DNA of 39,222 nt, taken from positions 73,973 to 113,194 of the forward strand of contig JAIDCZ010000029.1 of assembly GCA_029055565.1 (NCBI GenBank), written 5' to 3'. Position 1 is the stretch's first letter. Every line of letters starts with the position of its first letter. The stretch comes from Clostridiales bacterium. Its GTDB lineage: Bacteria > Bacillota > Clostridia > Christensenellales > Pumilibacteraceae. The notes under the pieces were generated by a model, which searched no databases, had not been told where the DNA came from, and worked only from the letters and a program-made list of their open reading frames with translations. Shown piece after piece: positions 1-8,264 of the stretch. The translations under genes were made by a program, and so were the position numbers.

Positions 1-3000
1 TCAACGCGTAGGACGCTTCGCCCGCCGCGGGAGAAAGGAAGGTTATAGTGGTGGTGTACGTGTAGTAGAATGCGTCCTTTGCTACGTACGATACCGACGC
101 GGGAATCCTAACCTCGTCCAGACGAGAGTAGTACATGGCACGCGTAGGTATCGTGTTCACTCTGCTATGCAGCGTGTAAACACCGGTCTTTGCGCGCGGC
201 AAGGCCCAAAGGTCTACCGTGCCGGCGGTGGCGTTGTTGTAGTACAACACGCCGTTGTCGGAATAATACACGTCTGCGCCGCCTTCCGCCGCGTATACGT
301 TAATCTCCCGAACAGAGCTCATGGTTTCAAACATACGCGGCAAAATGGTTTCCATCGTGCTGGGTAAGTTAATTTCTTGTATGCCCTGGCAACTGTCAAA
401 CGCGTCCTTGGCAAGCTGTGTTATGGGATAAGCAATCGTATCACCCGCCATTTTGTACGTTGCGGGTATGGTAGCTACCGGCACGTCGCGTTTCGCTTTC
501 GGGTTGGACTTGACCATGTAGTAGAAGCCCGCACTGCCGCCCTTGGTTTTTTCAAACGTAAACACGGACAGCCAGCTTGCGTACAGCTCGGTATCGCCGG
601 CAATGCTCCATACGCCCAAGCCGTTGCCGCGCTCGTCGGTGTACGTAGCCGCCGTGCCTATACTGTTGGCGCACCAACCGCCGAACACGGTAGTGCCGTC
701 CACTATGGTATCGGGCGTGGGGAGCTTAAACGGCTTGCCGTAGGTTACCGTCGCTTCCGCAACGCCGGTGCCGCCGCCGTTATAGTTGAGCGTAATCTTA
801 TACGTCTTGGGCACCCAGCTGGCGTAAAGCACCATGTCGCCCGCCGCCGTAAATGTCTTGTCGGCAAAGCGCGCGCCGTTTCCGTCGGGTCCGCTCGGCG
901 TAGTGTAAAAATCGCCCAGCGTGTAGCCGTCCTTGGTAATTTGCTGTGCCGTGGGTAACGTTATTTCGTCGCCTACCGCGTAGTATTGGGTAAGCCGAAC
1001 GCTCGCCGCCGCCACTCCACCGCGCGTGTCGAACGTAAGCGCGTACGCCTTGACGGACAACGGCGCCCAAGCGCTCGTTTCGTCGCCGGCAAAGAACCGT
1101 ACTTCTATCTTGTTGTCGCCCGCTTCCGTCAACCTTACGCGCGCGGAAGCCGAGCCGTCGGTAACGCGCACTACGTCGCTCTCGTTTACGCGCACCTCGT
1201 ACGCGGTGGCGCCGATAACCGGCCGCCACGACACGGTGTTTTTGGCGTACGACAGCGAGCTGTGCATTGCGTAGTAGCGTGCGTCAACAGCGTCGCTCCA
1301 CAAGGACGACTGTCCGCCCTTAACCGCCTTTACGTAAATTTTGTAGTCCGAACCCTTGGTCCAGTTTACGCTTTGTCCGGCAAGGTCGAGCGAATTGGTA
1401 GTTGCTTCTATTTCCTTGTCGCCAATGCGCACTACGTATTTGTCCGCGCCGGTGCTATTCCAGCGGAGCGTGGTTTCGACGATGCGAATATCGCTCGGCG
1501 TGGCTGGTGCCGACTTTTGCGCGGCAGTTATAAGTATGGTCGTGGGATCGGGAGAATTGTAGCCCTTGGTGCGCGGCGTAATGCTGACCGTCAAGCCACC
1601 GTCGGGCACCGCACATTCCTTTACGCAATAGCTCGTCGCTCTGCCCAAATCGAGCCGCGTGTGCTCGTGTCCCGTCGTGCCGCACAGCACGGTAACGTCG
1701 TAGTTGGTGGCGTTGGGCACCGCTTGCCACGACACAGTTTGGGTAGCCTCGTCGTACGCCGGCGCGGGCACGGCGGCAAGATCCTTAGCGTACGTAAACG
1801 TTTCGGAGGTAGACGAAGTGTAGCCGTCGGCCACCGCGGTTACGGTAAACTTAATTCCGCCGCGTTGCATCTCGCAGTTGGCAAAGTTGAAGTAGGTGGA
1901 CTTTCCGTTGTCGAACGCGGAATGGTCGTGCAGCTCGTTACCGCAATCGACGGAAACTATATACTTTTCGGCGTTGTCGACGGCGTTCCACAACAGCGTG
2001 TCGCCAACGACGCTGAACAGCGATACGCGCGCAAGCGGATTGTACAAGTACGTGCGCGTGGTGGGATTGGAATTGTTGCTTGCGCCGGCGGCCGAAACGG
2101 CGGTTACCGTAACCGTGTACTTGCCGACGACGGTAAACGCAACCTCCGTGCTCGTTTCGGTAACGGCACGGTCTATTTCGGCAAAGTTCTGATTTGCGTC
2201 GGCCGGCACGCACGACACTTGAACTCGGTACTGCGAAGCTTGCGCAACCGAGTCCCAAGATATGCGGTTGCCCACTACGCTGACGGCGGGCGAAGACAGC
2301 TTGCTGCCCTCCCTCGCGCCTTGCCATACGGCGTAAAGCGTGGTGTTCTCCCTATAAACGGTATCGGCGTCCACGCGGTTAGTCAGTTCGTCGGCCTTGC
2401 CGGTAGCGCTGTACCACCAGCCCAAAAAGGTATAGCCCTCGCGCGTGGGCTGCTGCAAGCCGTAAAGCTTGCCGCCCACCGTGGTTTTGGGTTCGGGATT
2501 GACCGCGCCCTCGTAATCGCCCACGTCAAACGAAACGGTGTACACGTTTTCGCCGAGCACGCTTTTGCCCCACTGCGCGTACAGCGTAGTATCGGCGCTT
2601 ATAATATCCGACTCGAATATGAACGGCGTTTTGTATTCGTCGTCCTTAAACCAGCCCAAAAATGTGTAGCCGTCGCGCACCGGATCGATCGGCTTGGCAA
2701 GCGACTTGCCGTTGAGCACCTCAACCTTGGCGACCTCGCTACCCTCGGCGCTGTCAAAGCTCACGGAGTATATAACCCTACGCAAAAACTGCATGGGCAC
2801 GCTGTTATAAGTAACGGTAATAACCGAATTGTCGGCGTTTATCTGCGCGGACATATTGCCTACGTCCCCGCCGTACTTAAACGAAATATCGTTATTCTTG
2901 CGCGTATAAGTTCCGTTGGCCACGGTGTTACCCATGATCACGGTAGCCTTGTTGCCGTCGGCAAGCGACAGCAAGTACTCCGATCCGCTGTAATCGTAGT

Positions 3001-3133
3001 AATACACGCCCCACTCGCTCTGCGCGGTGGGCTTCGGCTTTTTGTCGTCCTTGTTTCCGCAGCCCACGGCGGCAACGCCGAGCAGCGCGAATACGCAAAC
3101 TATCAATCCTACCAATCTGCCGGATTTTTTCAT
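1..3133 (-). CDS. Large repeat-rich surface lipoprotein (InlB repeats, FN3-like repeats, BspA-type LRR), 3' end outside window
   Basis: The reading frame is open from 3133 to the window edge (1044 codons seen). I chose the ATG at 3133 because GGAGGA (3141-3146) lies 7 nt upstream; an in-frame ATG at 3139 is too close to it. The N-terminus is a lipoprotein signal (MKKSGRL..., hydrophobic core, ...AVGC, lipidated Cys25). In order there are two InlB/Listeria-Bacteroides repeats (about residues 122-268, GYTFLGW...TTLYAQW pattern), four or five fibronectin-III-like repeats (about 275-620, each with an ISWDSV or VSWQAV-type strand), two more InlB repeats (about 695-856), then BspA-type leucine-rich repeats (LRR_5; AFDSCQGIQEINLPSTM) running off the edge. 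Such proteins are exposed on the cell surface and bind ligands or polymers; the ligand cannot be read from sequence. It has its own promoter and a leader hairpin. Confidence 0.88.
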   Translation of the reverse strand, partial: MKKSGRLVGLIVCVFALLGVAAVGCGNKDDKKPKPTAQSEWGVYYYDYSGSEYLLSLADGNKATVIMGNTVANGTYTRKNNDISFKYGGDVGNMSAQINADNSVITVTYNSVPMQFLRRVIYSVSFDSAEGSEVAKVEVLNGKSLAKPIDPVRDGYTFLGWFKDDEYKTPFIFESDIISADTTLYAQWGKSVLGENVYTVSFDVGDYEGAVNPEPKTTVGGKLYGLQQPTREGYTFLGWWYSATGKADELTNRVDADTVYRENTTLYAVWQGAREGSKLSSPAVSVVGNRISWDSVAQASQYRVQVSCVPADANQNFAEIDRAVTETSTEVAFTVVGKYTVTVTAVSAAGASNNSNPTTRTYLYNPLARVSLFSVVGDTLLWNAVDNAEKYIVSVDCGNELHDHSAFDNGKSTYFNFANCEMQRGGIKFTVTAVADGYTSSTSETFTYAKDLAAVPAPAYDEATQTVSWQAVPNATNYDVTVLCGTTGHEHTRLDLGRATSYCVKECAVPDGGLTVSITPRTKGYNSPDPTTILITAAQKSAPATPSDIRIVETTLRWNSTGADKYVVRIGDKEIEATTNSLDLAGQSVNWTKGSDYKIYVKAVKGGQSSLWSDAVDARYYAMHSSLSYAKNTVSWRPVIGATAYEVRVNESDVVRVTDGSASARVRLTEAGDNKIEVRFFAGDETSAWAPLSVKAYALTFDTRGGVAAASVRLTQYYAVGDEITLPTAQQITKDGYTLGDFYTTPSGPDGNGARFADKTFTAAGDMVLYASWVPKTYKITLNYNGGGTGVAEATVTYGKPFKLPTPDTIVDGTTVFGGWCANSIGTAATYTDERGNGLGVWSIAGDTELYASWLSVFTFEKTKGGSAGFYYMVKSNPKAKRDVPVATIPATYKMAGDTIAYPITQLAKDAFDSCQGIQEINLPSTMETILPRMFETMSSVREINVYAAEGGADVYYSDNGVLYYNNATAGTVDLWALPRAKTGVYTLHSRVNTIPTRAMYYSRLDEVRIPASVSYVAKDAFYYTYTTTITFLSPAAGEASYAL

Positions 3134-3167
3134 ATACATATCCTCCGATACGATACTTCTTTCAAAT

Positions 3168-3210
3168 AAAAAAGCACAAGGGCGTCGTAAATCGCTTACA
3201 ACGCCCTTGT
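3168..3210 (-). terminator. Intrinsic terminator-like hairpin inside the leader of the first lipoprotein gene
   Basis: A perfect 10-bp stem, ACAAGGGCGT (3176-3185) with ACGCCCTTGT (3201-3210), is followed on the minus strand by CTTTTTTATTT. It lies between a strong promoter (3221-3250) and the start codon at 3133, so it sits in the 5' leader. It could act as an attenuator or a 5' stabilising hairpin. It could also stop read-through from the gene ending at 3349. Confidence 0.75.
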
Positions 3211-3220
3211 TGTTCTAAAA

Positions 3221-3250
3221 ATTATACCACAAGCGGTTTTTATATGTCAA
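3221..3250 (-). promoter_or_regulatory. Sigma-A promoter of the first lipoprotein gene
   Basis: On the minus strand TTGACA (3250-3245) and TATAAT (3226-3221) are separated by 18 bp. The predicted start of transcription, near 3214, is only a few bases before the hairpin at 3210-3176. An 11-bp inverted repeat, AAGCGGTTTTT (3231-3241) and AAAAACCGCTT (3297-3307), surrounds the -35 box. Confidence 0.8.
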
Positions 3251-3348
3251 GTATTTTCACAGTAGTTTTATAGTACTAACACAGTTTTTGCGCACCAAAA
3301 ACCGCTTATTCTATATTATATTACCATTATACTACCGCTTATGAACGC

Positions 3349-6300
3349 TTACGCGTTTTGGGCGGGCGCCGATACGGTAACGAAGGTACGGTTTTCAAAG
3401 TCCAGCCTTGCGTACGCATGCTTAACTACGTAGTCGGTAGTGTCGATGTACGTTATGTGTATCAACGCGGAATGCTCGTCGCTTTCCTCTATAGTGAACT
3501 GTCCGCTGTAAACTCTGCCGTAGCCGTCCACGTAGTACGCGCCATTGTAGCCGTTGAGGTTGATTACCGTCAAGTCGTCGCCCTCGTAGGTGCCGAAGTA
3601 GTTCATATCGGCTAGCTCGGCAACGTACGAAACCTCGCCGGTCTGCTCGTCGGTATTCATTTGCAGACGGAAGCGGAACAATACCTCGGTGCTGTCCGCC
3701 GTAACGTGCAAGAACGCAAAGCCGTTGTTGGCGTACTGAACGTAAATGCCCATTATGGTTTTATCCTCGCCGTTATAGTCGTAATGCAAATACGCAAACG
3801 CCATACCGGACATTTCTATCTTGGTGGCAACCGCGTCATGCTCGGGCACCGCCGGCACAGCCTCGGTATCCTCGGTCGCGTCCTGTCCCTCGGTAGCGGG
3901 AACCTTGACTGTAACCGTTTCGGACAGAGTGAACATGCCCTTGGCTTCCGCTACGTAGGTGTTGTCCATAATGAACACACCCATGCCGGAAATTATCTTA
4001 AAGTAGAACTGCGCGCCGTTGGTAGCGGTAAGCACCCATATCGACCAGTCGTCGCTCCACTCCAGCACGCCTTGGTACTGCGTTTGGTACTGAGTGTTGG
4101 GATAGAGCGTAAGCACGTGCGCCGAATATCCGCCACCGCCAAGCGTGCCTATGCGCGCGGGCTGACCTACGCTTGCCGACATGTACAGCACGTACTGCGT
4201 TTCGATTTTGAGCACGAACTTTTTGAAGTATCTTATATTCGTTCTGTCTCGGCCGATGCCAAAGGTGAACATTTCGGTAACCTTGTTGCCATCGCCGTCC
4301 ACGTCGCCCGTTTCGTAAGTAAAGTCGTAGCCGATGCCGAACGTGGAATCGTACAACGCACTGCTGTCCCTAGTCAGCTCGTACGTACCGTGGTACTCGG
4401 TGTACGACTGATTTTCGGCGTCGTATTGGTAGTAGGTAGCGCCGTACGTGCTTGCCTCGCCGTCTACCGCCTCGCCCGAAAGGTACATATAGCTCTTGCC
4501 GTCGTCGGCGGAAAGCGCGTAACCTTCCTCGCCGCTTACGCGACGGAAGCCGGATATTGCGCCGTTACTATACTCGAGCTTAAAGGTTATGGTCTGCGCG
4601 GTGGGCTTGGCGCCGCCGGACTGCTGGGTGGTATAGGTAAAGTACACTCGATCGCCCAGCACGCTATACGTTCCGTTATATTCGGTATCGCCGTTGCCGT
4701 CCGTACCCTTAACTATATAAGTGGCCGCGGCGGACGGTACGTTCACATTATTGCCTTGGCCGTCCGTCGTTTCGGTGACGGCAAGCGGCTTAAGCGTAAG
4801 CTCGGCCTCCGCGGTTTCTATCACTATCTCGTCACCGTCGTCGGCCGCGTTGCCGTCGTACACGTAAACGATGGTAGAGGTGACGTCTTGACCTTTGTTA
4901 TCCTTGACGGTAGACGTGCGGATTACGAACTTAAAGTCCTTAATCATTTTGTTGACGGTAAGGAAGTCGTCGGAGAACGATACGCCGTCGTCGCGCACGA
5001 ACTTGCCGCGCGTGTGCTCTTCGTCCTCCCACGTAACGGTGCCGAACGCAAACGCTTCGAACGTGGAATTGCTCGTAAACGTAAGCATCGCCGTGCTGTT
5101 TTTAAAGAACATCATTAGGAAGGGTATGTCGCTGTTGTTGGTGGCATGGCTTTTTTCGTACGCCACGAACTCGTCGTCGTAGTCTATAAACAGCACGGTT
5201 TCGTCCGGCTTTTTGGAGTCGGGAACGAGGAACAATCTTTTTATGCCCAGCGCCGTGTTGTATATATACTGAATATTGTCGCTTTCGCTTTCCGCAGTGC
5301 CGAAGCCGTTAAGCGTGTACTCTACGTCGTTATAGGTTACCTTGCGGTCGGCTTGGTAATCGCCTATTACCGTTACGTTGACGTACGATATGCGCTGGGT
5401 CGTAGCCGAATAAACGAACTGAAAGCGGAAGCTACCGAACGTGCCCACGTTGAGCACTTGGCCGTACAATGAGCGATACATATTGTACAAGTACGCAATA
5501 ATCTGCGGGTTTATTTCCGCACTGAACTCGTACACGTTTGCGCGCGGGTCGGCGCCGCCCGTTTCGGTCTTGCCCTCTACCGCTACGGTAAAGTCGCCGA
5601 ACACCATGCGGGTGTAGTCCATGACGACGTTGCCGTAGAAGGTGTCGTCGTACATAGGTATACGGAAGGAGAACGCCGCGCGGTTGTTGTTGTAAATGCT
5701 GAGCGTATATATAAGGTTGGGGCCGAAAACGGAATCCAAACCTCTGACAGCGTACTGACCGTACAGCTCGTCAACCGGCTCGAACACGGGCACTCTGTCG
5801 TCGCCCTCGCCGCTAAGCGTAATCTCGAATCTAAGCTCCGCGCCGCCCGCAGTCGGGATTATGCGCAGCGTGCCGGCGGTGCTGTCGTAGTAATACTTAC
5901 CCTTGACGGTAACGGTCTGTCCCTCGCCGTCGGTGTAGGTATAGGTTGCGCTGTCGGCAACTACGCTGTAGCCGTCCAACACTATCTTGTCGGCGGTGGC
6001 GGTGTTAAGCGCCGCACCACCCTCGGGCGCGCCGTAAATGGTCGCCTCGAACTTTTGCAAGTACACGTTGGTGTACACGTTGGTGTCGTCGGTGGAAAGC
6101 GTGTGATAGGTGCCCTCCAAAAGCAAGCAGTCGAACTGCCGCATTTGAAGCGAACTGTTGAACAATCTTACACGCACCTCTTTGCCGTCGGTGCCGGCGT
6201 ACGCGCCCTCGCCCGAGGTATAGCTATACCGACCGTTGAACGGCGTGGTAATTCTGCCGGAAAGACTGCTGTTAAAGCCGGACACGTACATGGTGGCGTA

Positions 6301-7884
6301 GCCGTAGCCGTCAAGCTGCATGGTGTACGTCAAATCCACGTTGCCCGCTTGTGTAATGTTATTCCACGTACCGTACTCGGCGCCGCGAATCATAAAGGTC
6401 GTAAATCCGTCCGCGGTATGTATCAAGCGGAACGCAAACTCCGCTTTGCCGTCTACGGTAAACAGCATGGATCCGTCACTGCCCGATACGTACTTGCCGT
6501 TGGTCGTATCGGTGCCGTCGCTGTAAACTGCGGTGCCGTCCTCGTTAAGCTTGAGCGTTACGGCAGAATCAACCGTTTCGTCAAGCTTTTGCAGCTTGTA
6601 CGTAGCGGCGTTCTCCGTATTAAGATACGTAAACGTGTTATGCGCGCTGTCCGCAATGCCGCGAAGCAAAACTCCGTCTTGCTCGGACGCGTTCGCCTTT
6701 TTAAAGGTGAATATATGGTGGGTCGGGTCGTACTCGCCCGCAAGATCGCTAAGTCCGGTGCGCTCGAGGTAAGGCACTACGCGCTTTACGCCGTCAATCT
6801 TTTTTTCAATCAAGTACACGCGGTCGGAGGAGCGGCCGGCAATCTCGGTCATGCCCTTTACCCAACGCGCGTACATTGTAGTCGATTTTTCTACGGTAAA
6901 CGTTTCGCCCTCGCGGTATTCCACCTCACCCTCGGGCATAGTGGACCAGCCGCTAAAGCGGTAGCCGTCCGCCTTGAATCCGGTTTCCGCGTCGTTGGCG
7001 GGCACGGTATATTCCTCGCCGTGGCCGCAAGTCATGGACTCGACCGAGCCGGTATATTCCACGTCGGCCGGAAGGTTGGCGTTAAAAATCACGTCGTAGC
7101 CGACGATTTTGAAGTAAAGATCGAACGCATTTTGCGCGCTGTTTTTGTTGAGATTGGCGTAAAGAACGTCGTTGTCCTTGCCGTCGTCGTAGTAGTAGCC
7201 GGCATAGGTCGGCAGTCCGGCAACCTTGTCGCCTACGAACGCCGATTTATTAACCACTTCGTCCGGCTGAGCCGCGTAGTTGCCGCTGTCGAATTTGGTT
7301 TCCAGATATACGTTAATCTTGTAGCCTACCGAATACTTGGCCACCACCTCGGCGTTGCCCTTGGGCATTTTTTGGCCGGACGTCGCCGTAATCTCCGACG
7401 TGCCGCGCAAAAACCAACCCTTAAACGTGGCGTCGCTGTTCTCGACGGTGGGCGTAATATCCTTGACCAAACCGTAAAGGTCGTCGCCCTCTTTTGCGAT
7501 AACCGTCTTTTTATCGTCGGGAATAACGCCTATGCCGGCGTTAAAGTTAAGATTGTACCGTGCCGAAAAAACGGCGTAGTACGTGCGGTTGCCGGCCGGC
7601 ATTTTGTCGGGCAGCGCTTCCACCGGACCGTTTGCCGTCTGGCTCCAGCCCTCGAATACGTAGTTGACTCCTCTGTCGGGATCCTCGTCCTTATTGAGCT
7701 TGTACGAACTGCCCGCTTCGACGGTAACGCTATCCCAGCGCACGGTGCCTACCATAAAGGTAAGCGTATACCGCGGCTTGGCGGCGCCGCCCTCTTTGTC
7801 GCCGCACGCGGTAATGCACGCCGCACCCAAAGCAAGTATAACGGCGAATAAAACCGCCAACAGCACTTTGCGAAATTTTTTCAT
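3349..7884 (-). CDS. Giant lipoprotein with N-terminal InlB-type repeats (1511 aa), function unknown
   Basis: I chose the ATG at 7884 (MKKFRKVL...) over the longest possible start at 8010: it begins a lipoprotein signal with lipobox ITAC (Cys27), and GAGGTGG lies just upstream. The 42 extra residues would be translated leader. Residues about 35-345 hold four InlB-like repeats (FKGWFLRGTSE, FSGWSTMPEGE, TMYARW). The remaining ~1150 residues are beta-rich and Tyr/Thr/Gly-rich with recurring motifs such as GTYELTRDSS and GTYSVLGDRVYFTY, suggesting many lipocalin-like or small beta-sandwich units. No catalytic motif is recognised. It is probably an exported, lipid-anchored surface protein. It is divergent from the metalloprotease gene at 8265 and has its own promoter. 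Confidence 0.85.
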   Translation of the reverse strand: MKKFRKVLLAVLFAVILALGAACITACGDKEGGAAKPRYTLTFMVGTVRWDSVTVEAGSSYKLNKDEDPDRGVNYVFEGWSQTANGPVEALPDKMPAGNRTYYAVFSARYNLNFNAGIGVIPDDKKTVIAKEGDDLYGLVKDITPTVENSDATFKGWFLRGTSEITATSGQKMPKGNAEVVAKYSVGYKINVYLETKFDSGNYAAQPDEVVNKSAFVGDKVAGLPTYAGYYYDDGKDNDVLYANLNKNSAQNAFDLYFKIVGYDVIFNANLPADVEYTGSVESMTCGHGEEYTVPANDAETGFKADGYRFSGWSTMPEGEVEYREGETFTVEKSTTMYARWVKGMTEIAGRSSDRVYLIEKKIDGVKRVVPYLERTGLSDLAGEYDPTHHIFTFKKANASEQDGVLLRGIADSAHNTFTYLNTENAATYKLQKLDETVDSAVTLKLNEDGTAVYSDGTDTTNGKYVSGSDGSMLFTVDGKAEFAFRLIHTADGFTTFMIRGAEYGTWNNITQAGNVDLTYTMQLDGYGYATMYVSGFNSSLSGRITTPFNGRYSYTSGEGAYAGTDGKEVRVRLFNSSLQMRQFDCLLLEGTYHTLSTDDTNVYTNVYLQKFEATIYGAPEGGAALNTATADKIVLDGYSVVADSATYTYTDGEGQTVTVKGKYYYDSTAGTLRIIPTAGGAELRFEITLSGEGDDRVPVFEPVDELYGQYAVRGLDSVFGPNLIYTLSIYNNNRAAFSFRIPMYDDTFYGNVVMDYTRMVFGDFTVAVEGKTETGGADPRANVYEFSAEINPQIIAYLYNMYRSLYGQVLNVGTFGSFRFQFVYSATTQRISYVNVTVIGDYQADRKVTYNDVEYTLNGFGTAESESDNIQYIYNTALGIKRLFLVPDSKKPDETVLFIDYDDEFVAYEKSHATNNSDIPFLMMFFKNSTAMLTFTSNSTFEAFAFGTVTWEDEEHTRGKFVRDDGVSFSDDFLTVNKMIKDFKFVIRTSTVKDNKGQDVTSTIVYVYDGNAADDGDEIVIETAEAELTLKPLAVTETTDGQGNNVNVPSAAATYIVKGTDGNGDTEYNGTYSVLGDRVYFTYTTQQSGGAKPTAQTITFKLEYSNGAISGFRRVSGEEGYALSADDGKSYMYLSGEAVDGEASTYGATYYQYDAENQSYTEYHGTYELTRDSSALYDSTFGIGYDFTYETGDVDGDGNKVTEMFTFGIGRDRTNIRYFKKFVLKIETQYVLYMSASVGQPARIGTLGGGGYSAHVLTLYPNTQYQTQYQGVLEWSDDWSIWVLTATNGAQFYFKIISGMGVFIMDNTYVAEAKGMFTLSETVTVKVPATEGQDATEDTEAVPAVPEHDAVATKIEMSGMAFAYLHYDYNGEDKTIMGIYVQYANNGFAFLHVTADSTEVLFRFRLQMNTDEQTGEVSYVAELADMNYFGTYEGDDLTVINLNGYNGAYYVDGYGRVYSGQFTIEESDEHSALIHITYIDTTDYVVKHAYARLDFENRTFVTVSAPAQNA

Positions 7885-8027
7885 ATCCACCTCGTTTGCA
7901 GTGTCCGTATGCCGTCCGTAGCGCGACCGTCGCCCCGCTTGCGCGGCAAAAGCTCGCTCGATTTTTTGTAGCATAATATCGGCCTTGGCGGACACCCTTG
8001 TAAAAACCAAAGCCGATTGCTATTTTA

Positions 8028-8056
8028 AGTATAGTACAAATCGACGCTTATGTCAA
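8028..8056 (-). promoter_or_regulatory. Sigma-A promoter of the giant lipoprotein gene
   Basis: TTGACA (8056-8051), a 17-bp spacer and TATACT (8033-8028) on the minus strand. The leader to the ATG at 7884 is about 137 nt. I see no recognised riboswitch in it. Confidence 0.78.
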
Positions 8057-8201
8057 ACGTAAATACCTTTTTTGCCCGCTTTTGCTCGCAAAAAAGTTTT
8101 TTCGCACGGATAGGCGCTCACCGTCCACGCCGCAGAATAGCTTTTGAACCGGCCCCGACCGTTTCTAATCAAATTCTAATCTTTTTAACCAACGTTTTCT
8201 C
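8057..8201. other. Spacer between divergent promoters
   Basis: Within the 380-bp gene-free interval 7885-8264, this part separates the minus promoter at 8028-8056 from the plus promoter at 8202-8230. It is AT-rich near 8180 and shows no ORF. I see no convincing operator palindrome. Confidence 0.5.
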
Positions 8202-8230
8202 TTGAATTTAAAATTTTTTAGGTGTATAAT
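8202..8230 (+). promoter_or_regulatory. Sigma-A promoter of the M6-like metalloprotease gene
   Basis: TTGAAT (8202-8207), a 17-bp AT-rich spacer and perfect TATAAT (8225-8230). AGAGGA at 8251-8256 is the ribosome binding site, 8 nt before the ATG at 8265. Confidence 0.82.
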
Positions 8231-8264
8231 TTAATTACGAAAACCTTACGAGAGGAATAAGGCA

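Noticed and set aside
986-3169. Long open frame on the plus strand opposite the first lipoprotein gene
   Set aside because: It is Arg/Val/His/Gly-rich with no domain pattern, no ribosome binding site, and mirrors a well-supported minus-strand gene. Similar shadows opposite the giant lipoprotein, GH87-like and permease genes were also dropped.
7885-8010. 42-residue N-terminal extension of the giant lipoprotein
   Set aside because: It precedes a perfect lipoprotein signal with its own ribosome binding site and lies wholly in the leader downstream of the promoter at 8028-8056.
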